Shown: positions 26,497 through 36,400 of the stretch, one piece after another
Layout: each line of letters opens with the position of its first letter
Position numbering within the stretch: position 1 is the stretch's first letter
Source: Bacteroidaceae bacterium
GTDB lineage: Bacteria; Bacteroidota; Bacteroidia; Bacteroidales; Bacteroidaceae
Direction: 5' to 3'
Length of the DNA stretch: 44,657 nucleotides
Assembly (NCBI GenBank): GCA_017517925.1
Contig: JAFWXS010000084.1
Span: 1-44,657, forward strand
Translations under genes and position numbers: made by a program
Notes under the pieces: model-generated
Database searches by the model: none
What the model saw: only the letters and a program-made list of their open reading frames with translations
What the model was told of the DNA's origin: nothing

Positions 26497-27654
26497 ATGG
26501 AGCAGTCACACGTATTACAACTGGCTCATGAGCCGATCCCGATGGTTCGCATAGGCTTCATCGGCTTGGGCAATCGTGGTATGGCTACGCTACGCCGCTA
26601 CCTCGCCATTGAGGATATCGACATCGTGGCCTTGTGTGATATCAATTCTACTCATCTTATCGAGGCCAATGTCCTGCTTAGTCAAGATGGCCGTTACCAT
26701 CCACATATCTACGACAGTGCCAACGGCTGGCGCACCCTGTGTGAACGGGAAGATATCGACCTCGTATACGTCTGCACCGACTGGCTCACCCACACTCCTA
26801 TGGCCTGCTATGCCATGGAGCACGGCAAGCACGTAGCCATCGAGGTACCTGCAGCAACCACGGTAGCCGAGTGCTGGCAACTCGTCGACACGGCTGAGCA
26901 CACCCGCCGCCACTGCTTCATGCTCGAGAACTGTTGCTACGACACCTTCCACCAAGCCATGCTCACCATGGAGCAGAAGGGACTCTTCGGCACGCTCACC
27001 CATCTCGAGGGTGCCTATATTCACGACCTGCGCGGCCGTTCGGCCATCGATGGCCGCAAGGGATGGATGGCCCATCTCTGCGGACAGCATGGAGGCAACC
27101 CCTACCCTACACACGGCATAGGCCCCGTATGCCAACTGCTTCATATACACCGAGGCGACAGGCTCGACTATTTGGTATCACTCACCCCCGCGACCGATGC
27201 ATTCCATGATGTATGTGTCAACAACACGCTCATCCGCACCGTCAAAGGCCGTAGCATCCTCTTGCAATACGATGTCACCACTCCCCGCCCCTACAGCCGC
27301 ATGCAGACCATCTGCGGCACACGGGGCTTCGCACAGAAATATCCCCGCCTCTGCATCATGCTCGACGGTGAAGAGCCCCTCTACGATGAAGCTACCGATG
27401 CCATGGTAGCCCAATACACCCAGCCTCATATAGCAGAAATACAGGGCAAGGGCAATGCTCTGGGCGTGCCCAACATTATGAACTACACGATGGATTACCG
27501 CCTCATTCATTGTTTACGCCACGGACTACCGCTCGACATAGATGTCTACGACGCAGCCGAGTGGTCGTGCATCGCCGAGTTCAGCGAGCAGTCGGCCAAG
27601 AACGGAGGTATCCCCGTAAAGATTCCCGACTTCACACGGGGACGATGGAAATAA
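26497..27654 (+). CDS. Gfo/Idh/MocA-fold protein, GH109-like (alpha-N-acetylgalactosaminidase type)
   Basis: 385 residues, starting [29 protein letters not shown]. The Rossmann motif GxGxxG variant GLGNRG is at about 22-27. [42 protein letters not shown] and the family signature [13 protein letters not shown] follow, then a mid-protein [10 protein letters not shown]. These match GH109 enzymes, which remove terminal alpha-GalNAc by an NAD-dependent oxidation/elimination mechanism (blood group A and mucin glycans). It is shorter than the usual exported forms (about 450) and lacks a signal peptide, so it may act in the cytosol or on another sugar. The start is 21 bp after the DUF5723 stop. Confidence 0.82.
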   Translation: MEQSHVLQLAHEPIPMVRIGFIGLGNRGMATLRRYLAIEDIDIVALCDINSTHLIEANVLLSQDGRYHPHIYDSANGWRTLCEREDIDLVYVCTDWLTHTPMACYAMEHGKHVAIEVPAATTVAECWQLVDTAEHTRRHCFMLENCCYDTFHQAMLTMEQKGLFGTLTHLEGAYIHDLRGRSAIDGRKGWMAHLCGQHGGNPYPTHGIGPVCQLLHIHRGDRLDYLVSLTPATDAFHDVCVNNTLIRTVKGRSILLQYDVTTPRPYSRMQTICGTRGFAQKYPRLCIMLDGEEPLYDEATDAMVAQYTQPHIAEIQGKGNALGVPNIMNYTMDYRLIHCLRHGLPLDIDVYDAAEWSCIAEFSEQSAKNGGIPVKIPDFTRGRWK

Positions 27655-27762
27655 CATAAATTGAGGAGACCAAACAACAAGAGAAATCAGATAACTCTCG
27701 AAGAGAATCGGGCTTCCCTTGAAGCATTGAAGACAAATAAACTGATTAAACAGGAATACTTA

Positions 27763-27797
27763 TAAAAAATAGAGACACCTATGATAAGCATCTCTAT
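27763..27797 (-). terminator. Terminator downstream of tRNA-Ser
   Basis: On the minus strand, ATAGAGA and TCTCTAT (7 bp, 27769-27775 with 27791-27797) are followed directly by TTTTTTAT. It begins 11 bases after the tRNA 3' end. It may also act on plus-strand transcripts from the GH109 gene. Confidence 0.7.
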
Positions 27798-27808
27798 ACA
27801 AAGGGAAG

Positions 27809-27895
27809 CGGAAAGACAGGGATTCAAACCCTGGGAACAGTTACCCGTTCACCGCATTTCGAGTGCGGCCCGATCGACCACTCCGGCATCTTTCC
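27809..27895 (-). tRNA. tRNA-Ser (anticodon CGA)
   Basis: 87 nt. Acceptor GGAAAGA/TCTTTCC with discriminator G; D-arm GCCGGAGTGGTCGATCGGGC; anticodon stem CCGCA/TGCGG with loop CTCGAAA, giving CGA for codon UCG. The long variable arm (GAAC..GTTC) is typical of serine tRNAs; T-arm CAGGGTTTGAATCCCTG. CCA is not encoded. Confidence 0.96.
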
Positions 27896-27957
27896 GCTGC
27901 GAAATTACAACAAAAATTTAATATGGCATCATTGAAGTCCATTTTTTTAGCATAACA

Positions 27958-28731
27958 ATGAAAATTTCTCTTATCCAAATGAATCTCGCTTGGTGTGATG
28001 CGCAAGAGAACTTGCGTCATGCCGAACAATTTATTATGAATCATCGTGGAGCCGATGTGTACGTATTGCCCGAGATGTTTACTACAGGCTTCTGTATGGA
28101 GCCCGAACGTATAGCCGAGCCAATGGAAGGTCCTACCTTACAGTGGATGCGTCGTGTGGCCGCTGAGGCCGATGCTGCTGTCGTTGGCAGTGTAGCCGCT
28201 ATTGCTCCCGACGGAGGCTACAAAAATCGCATGTATTTTGTGGAACCCGATGGTCGCATGACTCATTACGACAAGCGTCACCTGTTTAGCTATTCGGGAG
28301 AGGACAAGCATTACGATGCTGGTACAGAGCGCGTTATCGTGGAATTTCGTGGAGTGCGTTTCTTTCTGCAAGTGTGCTACGATTTGCGTTTCCCCGTCTT
28401 TGGGCGTAATCTTGATGACTATGACGTGGCTATTTATGTTGCCAACTGGCCCGATAAGCGTCGTATGGCATGGGACACCTTGCTGCGTGCACGTGCCATC
28501 GAGAACCAGGCTGTAGTAATCGGTGTAAACCGTGTGGGTATCGATCCTATGTGTGTATACGATGGTGGCACGGCTGCCATCGACTTCTTCGGGTACGTAG
28601 CTGAGAAGTGTGACGACAATGCCGAACAGGTAATCACTTACGAAGTGAATATGGATGAGCTTCATCACTACCGTGACAAATTCCCTTCACTTTCCGACTC
28701 CGATGACTTCAGATTGTTGAAACAAGAATAA
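27958..28731 (+). CDS. Nitrilase-family omega-amidase-like hydrolase
   Basis: 257 residues. The carbon-nitrogen hydrolase triad is visible: Glu39 in VLPEMFTTGF, Lys106 in YDKRHLF and Cys140 in LQVCYDLRFPVF. Also RARAIENQAVVIGVNRVG. The closest functional relatives are YafV/omega-amidases, which hydrolyse alpha-ketoglutaramate or alpha-ketosuccinamate formed by glutamine or asparagine transaminases and repair deaminated side products. Cytosolic. A single gene between tRNA-Ser and a strong terminator. Exact substrate inferred from family only. Confidence 0.9.
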   Translation: MKISLIQMNLAWCDAQENLRHAEQFIMNHRGADVYVLPEMFTTGFCMEPERIAEPMEGPTLQWMRRVAAEADAAVVGSVAAIAPDGGYKNRMYFVEPDGRMTHYDKRHLFSYSGEDKHYDAGTERVIVEFRGVRFFLQVCYDLRFPVFGRNLDDYDVAIYVANWPDKRRMAWDTLLRARAIENQAVVIGVNRVGIDPMCVYDGGTAAIDFFGYVAEKCDDNAEQVITYEVNMDELHHYRDKFPSLSDSDDFRLLKQE

Positions 28732-28753
28732 AAAAACAATCTGATATAATCTG

Positions 28754-28793
28754 AATACAAATAGGAGAACCTCGAGATTCTCCTATTTGTATT
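28754..28793. terminator. Bidirectional terminator between convergent genes
   Basis: A perfect 16-bp stem AATACAAATAGGAGAA/TTCTCCTATTTGTATT with an 8-nt loop. A/T runs at both edges let it serve the plus-strand nitrilase gene and the minus-strand ligase gene. Confidence 0.9.
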
Positions 28794-28818
28794 TATTGTC
28801 GTCTTCGTTGTTTGAAGA

Positions 28819-30468
28819 TTACTGATACAAGAAGCGCTTAATACTCTTTTTCGGAGTTTTCTCAAACTCTTCGCTATGTATCTGCACGCTGGCAATCTGG
28901 CTGTATGCGGGCAAATTCTTGTTGAGTTCCTTACGGTTCTCCTCCATCTGTATGGCCACGTCCTTCACGGTCTTCTCCTCCTTGAAGGCCGTGTCGTAGT
29001 CGGGGTGGATGAGTGCCACGAGCTTACCGTCGCGGTGTACAATGAGCGACTCTGACACGTAGGGAAGGCTGTTGAGCTGATCCTCAATTTCCTCGGGGTA
29101 GATGTTCTGTCCCGAGGGGCCGAGGAGCATATTCTTCGAACGGCCTTTGATGAATACGTTGCCTTCCTTATCCATCACACCAAGGTCGCCGGTGTGATAC
29201 CATCCATCGGCATCGATGGTCTCGGCCGTAGCGTCCTCGTTCTTGTAGTATCCGAGCATCACGTTGGGACCTTTGACAAGAATCTCGCCTGCAATGTGCT
29301 CGGGGTCAGAGGAGTTGATGCGCACAGTCATGCCATAAGCGGCCTTGCCACATGAACCGGGAACGAAGTTCTTCCAATCCTCATAGCAGATGATGGGGGC
29401 ACACTCGGTGGCTCCGTACCCTACGGTATAGGGAAACTTGAGCTGATGGAGCAGGCCTTCGACCTCCTGGTTGAAAGCCGCACCGCCCACGATAACCTCG
29501 TAGAAGTTACCACCGAACGAAGCTATCATCTTTCCGCGCACAGCAGTGAGGATGGCCTCGTTGACGACAGGCACCTTGAGAAGGAACTTAGTGCCGGGCT
29601 TCTCGAGCTTGGGCAACACGTTCTTCTTGATTATCTTCTCGATGATGAGCGGAACGGCAACAATAATCGTAGGCTTGATCTCGTTGAGCGCCTGGAAGAT
29701 AATCTTGGGTGAAGGTACACGGGTGAGGAAGTAGATGTGCATACCTACGGTAAGCTCGTAGACAAACTCGAAGGCCATACCATACATGTGCGCCATGGGA
29801 AGCATCGAAACGACGGTACTGCCCGCCTTGAGGCCGAGCACATGGTCGGCAAACTCCATATTGTTGGTCACGGCGCGATAAGGTATCATCACACCCTTGG
29901 AGAAACCCGTAGAACCACTCGTATAGTTGATGATAGCCAAGTCGTCGGGCTCATTGGCATGGTAATAACTCACCATGTTCTTCTCGAAACGATTAGGGAA
30001 CTTCTGGCCGAAGAGTTCGTTGAGATGCTCGCGAGCGTATGTCAACTTCTCACTGCGGCTGATAATGAGGTCATAGTCCTCAATCCTCACAACGCCGAGC
30101 ACATTGGGGACTTCGTCTTCGTTGAGATTTTCCCAGATGCTGTCGCTGATGAAAGCAAGCTTGGAATCACTGTGATTGATAATGTTGTGTATATTATCGG
30201 CCTTGAACTCGTGCAGTATGGGCACGGGCACCGCACCATAGGTGAGTGCCGCGAGAAAGGCCACGCCCCAGTTCGACGAGTTGCGTCCGCAGAGCGAAAT
30301 CTTGTCGCCTGGCACAACGCCCACTTCATCGAACATGATGTGCAACTTCTCGATACGGCGTGCCACATCCTTATACTGCAAAGTAGCTCCCCTGTAATCG
30401 GTAAGAGCATCGCGGTCCCAGTGCTTTTTGATACTGTCTTCGATACGTAAGATAATGTCTTTTGCCAT
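28819..30468 (-). CDS. AMP-dependent acyl-CoA synthetase/ligase
   Basis: 549 residues. Adenylate-forming enzyme: P-loop-like NYTSGSTGFSKGVM (181-194), SMLPMAHMYGMAFEFVYELT, VGYGATECAPI, GWYHTGDLGVMDKEGNVFIKGR, and the hinge and C-terminal lysine region SGQNIYPEEIE..KTPKKSIKRFLYQ. It activates a carboxylate with ATP, most likely a long-chain fatty acid for CoA thioesterification, as in FadD-like enzymes of Bacteroidales. Chain-length preference cannot be read. Single gene with its own promoter and terminator. Confidence 0.92.
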   Translation of the reverse strand: MAKDIILRIEDSIKKHWDRDALTDYRGATLQYKDVARRIEKLHIMFDEVGVVPGDKISLCGRNSSNWGVAFLAALTYGAVPVPILHEFKADNIHNIINHSDSKLAFISDSIWENLNEDEVPNVLGVVRIEDYDLIISRSEKLTYAREHLNELFGQKFPNRFEKNMVSYYHANEPDDLAIINYTSGSTGFSKGVMIPYRAVTNNMEFADHVLGLKAGSTVVSMLPMAHMYGMAFEFVYELTVGMHIYFLTRVPSPKIIFQALNEIKPTIIVAVPLIIEKIIKKNVLPKLEKPGTKFLLKVPVVNEAILTAVRGKMIASFGGNFYEVIVGGAAFNQEVEGLLHQLKFPYTVGYGATECAPIICYEDWKNFVPGSCGKAAYGMTVRINSSDPEHIAGEILVKGPNVMLGYYKNEDATAETIDADGWYHTGDLGVMDKEGNVFIKGRSKNMLLGPSGQNIYPEEIEDQLNSLPYVSESLIVHRDGKLVALIHPDYDTAFKEEKTVKDVAIQMEENRKELNKNLPAYSQIASVQIHSEEFEKTPKKSIKRFLYQ

Positions 30469-30590
30469 AGATGATTTGAGTTACTTATGGGTTTAACAAT
30501 TGACAAATATACGGTTTATAATCTGCTTATGCAACTTTTGCCCTGCAAATGTTTTCAAGACTCGGAACCGCATATCCATTCTTTCATGCA

Positions 30591-30621
30591 CAAAGGTACA
30601 AACCAATACCGAGAGCGCAAA
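30591..30621 (-). promoter_or_regulatory. Promoter of the acyl-CoA synthetase gene
   Basis: On the minus strand TTTG (30618-30621) and TACCTTTG (30591-30598) are separated by 19 bp. The transcript would carry a 5' UTR of about 115 nt. Confidence 0.75.
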
Positions 30622-30693
30622 ATAAAACGCCCGTTTCCGCACCACAATCGTACTTGTGTGCAAGGAATGGGCATCTATGCCCCTACTTATCGT

Positions 30694-31650
30694 TCAGATG
30701 TTCACAGCCAGATAGGCAATATACCCTATATATACTAACAGGAAGATGGCACCCTCAACATGGTCTAACCTATAACGCTTGAAGGTAAACGCAGCCAACC
30801 ACAGCATCGCAACGGCCACTAACACCATAACCATGTCTACCGTAGAAATGCTCTGTATCTCGAACGGTGAGATTGCCGCACTGGCACCGATGATGAGCAA
30901 AATGTTGAAGACATTGGAACCTATGACATTACCTAAGGCCAATTGGTTCTTGCCCTTCAGAGCTGCTACCACACATGTTGCCAACTCGGGCAACGAAGTG
31001 CCCAAAGCCATCAAGGTGATGGAAATGAACGCCTCGGACACATGGAAACGCTCAGCGATACTCGCCGTATGGTCCACGAAGAAACGACCACCAAAAATCA
31101 GCCCCGCCAGTCCCACGGCGATGAGTAGCAATGCCTTTCCCACAGGAATAGGCTTCGCATCGGAATCCTCCTCTACTCCACCCTTCGACGACTTGAACGA
31201 ATCTGCCATAAAGACCACAAACAGCAACAGCAACAACAATGCATCGATGCGGGATATACCAGGCACATCGCCCAATAGTCCAAAGCCATTATACAACAGC
31301 ACAATCAAGAGCAGCGAAACGAAAAAAGCAAAAGGAATGTCCTTGCGAATATTGCTCCGCGCAAAGCCTATGGGAGAAATAAGTGCCGTAACACCCAAGA
31401 TGAGCAACATATTACAAATATTTGACCCCGTAACATTACCCAACGCCATATCGCCATGCCCACCGACAGCGGCCATAAGGCTCGACACCAACTCGGGCAT
31501 CGAGGTGCCTATACCCACAATCGTCATTCCGATAACAAACTCGCTGATACCATACCGACGGGCAATACCCGAAGCACCATCCACTAACCAATCTGAACCG
31601 ACAAGAATCATCACAAGTCCGGCCACAATAAAAAGCACATCTACAAACAT
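30694..31650 (-). CDS. Calcium/sodium antiporter (CaCA family, YrbG-like)
   Basis: 318 residues with about ten membrane helices arranged as two inverted halves. Each half has the alpha-repeat that binds the cations: GIGTSMPELVSSLMA near residue 47 and LMALGTSLPELATCVVAA near 210. Each is followed by GNVTGSNICNMLLILG or GNVIGSNVFNILLIIG. A charged central loop (FKSSKGGVEEDSDAKP) separates the halves. It exports calcium in exchange for sodium or protons across the inner membrane. A single gene with its own promoter upstream. Confidence 0.93.
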   Translation of the reverse strand: MFVDVLFIVAGLVMILVGSDWLVDGASGIARRYGISEFVIGMTIVGIGTSMPELVSSLMAAVGGHGDMALGNVTGSNICNMLLILGVTALISPIGFARSNIRKDIPFAFFVSLLLIVLLYNGFGLLGDVPGISRIDALLLLLLFVVFMADSFKSSKGGVEEDSDAKPIPVGKALLLIAVGLAGLIFGGRFFVDHTASIAERFHVSEAFISITLMALGTSLPELATCVVAALKGKNQLALGNVIGSNVFNILLIIGASAAISPFEIQSISTVDMVMVLVAVAMLWLAAFTFKRYRLDHVEGAIFLLVYIGYIAYLAVNI

Positions 31651-31676
31651 GAAAAAAAATTATAACATAAATTATG

Positions 31677-31707
31677 CAAAGATACTACAACCTAAAAGGA
31701 GAACAAA
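31677..31707 (-). promoter_or_regulatory. Promoter of the CaCA antiporter gene
   Basis: On the minus strand TTTG (31704-31707), a 19-bp spacer and TATCTTTG (31677-31684). The start codon is at 31650, leaving a leader of about 20 nt. Confidence 0.75.
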
Positions 31708-31732
31708 ATAAATCAAAAAAAACTGCAATAAA

Positions 31733-31764
31733 TTTGCCTATTCAAAAAAGATGCCTTACCTTTG
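31733..31764 (+). promoter_or_regulatory. Promoter of tRNA-Cys
   Basis: TTTG (31733-31736), a 20-bp spacer and TACCTTTG (31757-31764). The tRNA begins 15 bases later. Its -33 element is only about 25 bp from that of the divergent antiporter promoter. Confidence 0.8.
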
Positions 31765-31779
31765 CACTCGCAAACCAAG

Positions 31780-31850
31780 GGTACCTTGGCCGAGTGGTTA
31801 GGCAACGGTCTGCAAAACCGTGTACGGCGGTTCGAATCCGCCAGGTACCT
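31780..31850 (+). tRNA. tRNA-Cys (anticodon GCA)
   Basis: 71 nt. Acceptor GGTACCT/AGGTACC with discriminator T; D-arm GGCCGAGTGGTTAGGC; anticodon stem ACGGT/ACCGT with loop CTGCAAA; T-arm GGCGGTTCGAATCCGCC. CCA is not encoded. Confidence 0.97.
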
Positions 31851-31854
31851 CAGC

Positions 31855-31878
31855 ATAGGAGACATTGTTGTCTCCTAT
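31855..31878 (+). terminator. Terminator of tRNA-Cys
   Basis: 9-bp stem ATAGGAGAC/GTCTCCTAT with a 6-nt loop, followed by TTGTTTTATTTC, starting five bases after the tRNA. Confidence 0.85.
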
Positions 31879-31976
31879 TTGTTTTATTTCTCCACATCTA
31901 TCAAAAAAAGCAAGAAGCCCCACTACCGTAAAGGGGCTTGCCTTCATCTTCAATCATACGAAGAAGCCTCTCTATC

Positions 31977-33125
31977 TCAGCGTTGCATACCATTGACAAA
32001 ACTGAGTTCCCTCACAAATTTCCCTTCAGCATCATACTCGATGAAAGTTCCATTACAAAGGTCATTTTCAAAAGTTCCCTCAATACGCGTACCATCGGGG
32101 CGCACAACCTTACCACGGCCATCCCTAAGTCCCTCCTTATAGCTACCCATATATATTGTACCATCAACCAGCGTCATACAACCCATACCATGAGGTAAAT
32201 CATTAACCCACTCCCCCTCGTATACATCACCATTAGGCCACCGGCATACACCGTGTCCGTGACGTCTGTTTTGTACCCACTCACCATCATAGACCTCACC
32301 GCTGGGCATTTCATAGCGACCGCATCCCTCTATATCGCCATTCTTATATTCTCCCATATACTTACTACCATCCTCACAAGTATACACTCCATACCCTGAG
32401 CGCAAACCATCCACATACTCCCCCACATATACATCACCATCAACAAAACGATATTCGCCCTTGCCATGCTGAAGATTATCACACCATTGTCCCGTATACT
32501 CATCCCCATTGACATATAAAAAGGTACCTTCACCCTCTCGTACATCATCTTTCCAGTAACCATCATAGCTGGCGCCATCGAGCCAAAACATGCGTCCTCG
32601 GCCATGCTTGCGATCAAGATACCACTCTCCATTGTAATTGGAACCATCACAGTTCCAGATATACACTCCTGTACCATGACGCAATCCATTCTCCCATAAG
32701 CCAGTATAAGTATCGCCATTTACATAATACATCGTACCGAAGCCCTGTATCACATCTTTTAAGAATTCCCCTTCAAAACGATTCCCATCATTATAATAAT
32801 AGGTACCGCGTCCATTACGCACATCCTTATACCACATGCCATCATATTTCTCACCATTAGCATAGGTCATTGTACCTTTTCCTTGACGTCGGCCATATTC
32901 AAACTCTCCTTGATACACCGTGCCATCAGTATATGTACGTTCCCCCTTGCCATGAGGACGCATTAACATCATCTCACCTACATATTGAGAACCATCACGT
33001 AAGATTTTGTTTTTCCGCGCTGTTAGCACCTTTCTTACTATCTGTCCCTCAGCAGCAAAAGGAACACAAAAAAGAAGTGCCAATATAAGAGACACTCCGT
33101 ATATGATTCGTTTGTTCAATTCCAT
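31977..33125 (-). CDS. Exported MORN-repeat protein
   Basis: 382 residues. A signal peptide (MELNKRIIYGVSLILALLFCVPFAAEGQ) is followed by about 14 tandem MORN repeats of roughly 23 residues from residue 45 to about 365. Examples are YVGEMMLMRPHGKGERTYTD, YDGMWYKDVRNGRGTYYYND and YEGEWVNDLPHGMGCMTLVD. MORN repeats form elongated beta-hairpin arrays that in other systems bind lipids or proteins. No enzymatic domain is attached. Role unknown, probably periplasmic or envelope-associated. Single gene with its own -7 box. Confidence 0.92.
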   Translation of the reverse strand: MELNKRIIYGVSLILALLFCVPFAAEGQIVRKVLTARKNKILRDGSQYVGEMMLMRPHGKGERTYTDGTVYQGEFEYGRRQGKGTMTYANGEKYDGMWYKDVRNGRGTYYYNDGNRFEGEFLKDVIQGFGTMYYVNGDTYTGLWENGLRHGTGVYIWNCDGSNYNGEWYLDRKHGRGRMFWLDGASYDGYWKDDVREGEGTFLYVNGDEYTGQWCDNLQHGKGEYRFVDGDVYVGEYVDGLRSGYGVYTCEDGSKYMGEYKNGDIEGCGRYEMPSGEVYDGEWVQNRRHGHGVCRWPNGDVYEGEWVNDLPHGMGCMTLVDGTIYMGSYKEGLRDGRGKVVRPDGTRIEGTFENDLCNGTFIEYDAEGKFVRELSFVNGMQR

Positions 33126-33170
33126 ATATATGATACCTATAACATTTCTATTCTACCTTATTTGAGTGGA

Positions 33171-33178
33171 CAAAGATA
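33171..33178 (-). promoter_or_regulatory. -7 box of the MORN-protein gene
   Basis: TATCTTTG on the minus strand, 46 bp upstream of the start. Only a weak TTGG-like -33 is seen about 20 bp further. Confidence 0.5.
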
Positions 33179-33264
33179 CAATTTTTCTTGTAACCACCCA
33201 ATACGATAGAAGAATTTAGATTCATATTCTCCTATTTCGCACTCACTTTCGTTTCTTTGTTGTA

Positions 33265-33416
33265 TCTTTGCGGTAAACCGCGAAGATAGTTAGCACTCGC
33301 TGCAAATAAACGTTGTTTATTCGCTCGTTTGTTGAAATCTTTGCGGTAAACCGCGAAGATAGTTAGCACTCGCTGCAAATAAACGTTGTTTATTCGCTCG
33401 TTTGTTGAAATCTTTG
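33265..33416 (+). repeat. Two perfect 73-bp direct repeats carrying promoter-like boxes
   Basis: Units at 33265-33337 and 33338-33410 are identical and are followed by a further TCTTTG (33411-33416). Each unit holds GCGG-TAAA-CCGC and AATAAAC-GTT-GTTTATT hairpins and ends TTCGCTCGTTTGTTGAAA, followed by TCTTTG. The stretch just before the first copy reads TATCTTTG (33263-33270), a perfect -7 box. The array ends 19 bp before the start of the next gene. Confidence 0.85.
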
Positions 33417-33435
33417 TCCTAAATACTACAAAGTT

Positions 33436-36400
33436 ATGGAAACGCATCTAAAAAAGTTCAATCCCTTCGTCAAAGACACCTCGTTCGTGAATCTCATGGC
33501 ACGGCGCGTATTCAACGTGTTGCTCGTGGCTAACCCCTACGATGCCTTCATGCTCGAAGATGACGGGCGCATCGATGAGAAAATCTTCGAGGAGTACACC
33601 CGTCTGGGACTGCGTTACCCTCCCCGTTTCACGCAGGTAAGCACGCAGGAGGAGGCCACGCAGGCACTGCAGCAGATGCGTTTCGACCTGGTAATCTGTA
33701 TGCCGGGCACAGACAACTCCGATGCCTTTGATATCGGCCGCGGCATCAAGGAACACTTTCCCGACACGCCCATCGTGGTGCTCACCCCCTTCTCGCACGG
33801 CATCACGCGCTATATGGAGCGGCAAGACCTTAGTCTCTTCGAGTATGTCTTCTGCTGGTTGGGCAACACCGAGCTGTTGCTCTCCATCATCAAGCTCATG
33901 GAGGACAAGATGAACCTCGACCACGACATTCGCGAGGGTGGCGTGCAGATGATACTCCTCGTAGAAGACTCCATACGGTTCTACTCCTCGGTGCTGCCCA
34001 ACCTTTATAAATATGTATTGGAGCAGAGCCGCGCCTTCGCCACCGAGGCGCTCAATGCCCACCAGGCCACACTGCGCATGCGCGGACGCCCCAAGATTGT
34101 ATTGGCTCGTAACTACGAGGAGGCCTGGCAGCTTTACGACAAATATCGTAACAATACACTGGGGGTCATCTCCGACGTGCGTTTCCCCATGCGCGAGGGA
34201 GGCACGAAGGTTGCCGATGCCGGTGTGCAGCTGCTGCGCGAGATACGCGCTTGCGACGAGTTTCTTCCTCTTATCATGGAATCCAGTGAAAGCGACAACC
34301 GCATGTGGGCCACCGAGGTGGGTGCAGGCTTCGTAGACAAGAATTCAAAGAAGATGAACATCGACCTGCGTGACCGCATAGAGCAGCACTTCGGATTCGG
34401 CGATTTGGTATTCCGCGACCCCGAAACGGGAGCCGAGGTGGTACGCGTACATAACCTGAAGGAACTGCAGGACAATATCTTCACCATCCCCGAAGACTCG
34501 TTCGTATACCATACGGCCCGCAACCACATCTCGCGCTGGCTCTGCTCGCGCGCCATGTTCCCCCTGTCGGAGTTTCTCAAGCGCATCACCCAGGACGAGT
34601 ACGACGATGTGCTGGCCCACCGCCAACTCATCTTCGATGCCATCGTGCGCTACCGCAAGATGAAGAACCGTGGCGTGGTGGCCGAGTACCTACGCGGGCG
34701 GTTCGACCGCTTCTCCCACTTTGCCCGCATCGGTGAAGGGTCGCTCGGCGGCAAGGGGCGCGGTATCGCCTTCATTGACCATATACTGAAGAAGCACGCC
34801 GTGTTCGAATCTATCCCTGACGTGGAGGTACGCATCCCCAAGACCCTGGTGCTGTGTACCGACATCTTCGACCGCTTCATGGATGACAACAACCTCTACC
34901 CCGTGGCGCTCTCCGACGCGCCCGACGAGACCATCCTGCAGGCTTTTCTCGCCTCGTCGCTCCCTGAGGAGCTGCTGGGCGACATACAGACCTTCTGCGA
35001 GGTGGTGACGGGGCCCGTGGCCGTGCGCTCCTCGTCGCTGCTCGAGGACTCTCACTACCAGCCCTATGCCGGAGTGTATGCAACCTACATGATACCCGAC
35101 CGTCCCGACAGCGAAGCTATGGCACGCCATATCGCTGATGCCATCAAGGGCGTGTATGCCTCGGTCTACTACAGTGGCTCCAAGGCCTACATGAACGCTA
35201 CGAGCAACGTCATCGATCAGGAAAAGATGGCCATCATCCTGCAAGAGGTGGTGGGCGACAAGCACGGTACCCACTTCTACCCCCACTGTTCGGGCGTGGC
35301 ACGCTCCATCAACTTCTACCCCGTGGGCGAGGAGACGGCCGACGAGGGCGTGGTGAACCTCGCGCTTGGATTGGGCAAACACATCGTCGACGGCGGCAAG
35401 TCGCTTCGCGTGTCGCCAGCCCATCCTGCCCATGTAATACAGACCAGCGAACCACAGCTGGCACTGAAGGAGACACAAAGCACCTTTCTTGCTCTCGACC
35501 TTGCAGCGGCCAACAAGCCGGTATCGAAGGACGAGACCTTCGACCTCGTGCGTCTCACCGTGCGCGAGGCCGAGGCTGACGGCACGCTCGACTGGATTGC
35601 CTCGACCTACGTGCGCGACGATGACATGATCTACGACACCCCCCATATGCGCGGTCGCAAGCTTGTCACCTTTGCCGGTGTACTCCGTTACGACGCCTTC
35701 CCCCTGGCCAAGATCGTACAACTCGTATTGCAGTACGGAGCCAACGAGATGCGCCGCCCCGTAGAGGTGGAGTTTGCTGCCCGCTTTGGTCAACAGTCAA
35801 CAGTCAACAGCCAACAGTCTGATGGTAATTCTCAATTAAAAGGAATCTTCTACCCCCTCCAGATACGCCCCATTGTAAGTGCCCGAGAGTGTATTGACGA
35901 GGATCTCACCACTGTACCCGAGGCTCAGCGGCTACTCTATTCTACCCGCTCATTGGGCAATGGTATCATCACTGATGTGCACGACATCATCTATCTCAAG
36001 GAGGGGGCCTTCTCCATGCCGGCCAACCGTACTATTGCCGAGGAGATACGCAACCTCAACCGCTCGTTTGCCGAGCAAGGCACAGGGTATATCCTTGCCG
36101 GCGAGGGCCGCTGGGGAAGTTCAGACATAGCCTTGGGTGTACCCGTGGAATGGGCCGACATCTCGGCCGTGCGCCTCATCGCCGAACTCAGCACCGATGG
36201 ACGTCACATAGAACCCTCGCAGGGTACACACTTCTTCCAGAACCTCACTTCATTCGGTGTGGGCTATCTGACCATCGACGGTGGCACCTCACGCGAAGTC
36301 TTCGACCGTGCTTGGCTCGACACCCAGTCTGCCGTATGGGAGAGCAGCCTCGTGCGCCACGTACATAGCGACACGTCCTTCACTATCAAGATGGACGGTC

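Noticed and set aside
27661..27765. 34-codon extension in the GH109 frame after its stop, starting at a TTG
   Set aside because: Composition looks protein-like (ITLEENRASLEALKTNKLIK), but there is no ATG, no promoter and no family match, and it lies between the gene and a tRNA terminator. It could be a remnant, but I cannot support it as a gene.
33232..33447. 71-codon minus-strand frame with internal repeats
   Set aside because: The repeats in the frame are just the 73-bp DNA duplication. It is antisense to promoter-like sequence.
34690..35793. 367-codon minus-strand frame
   Set aside because: Antisense shadow of the REC/ATP-grasp gene, caused by strong codon bias.
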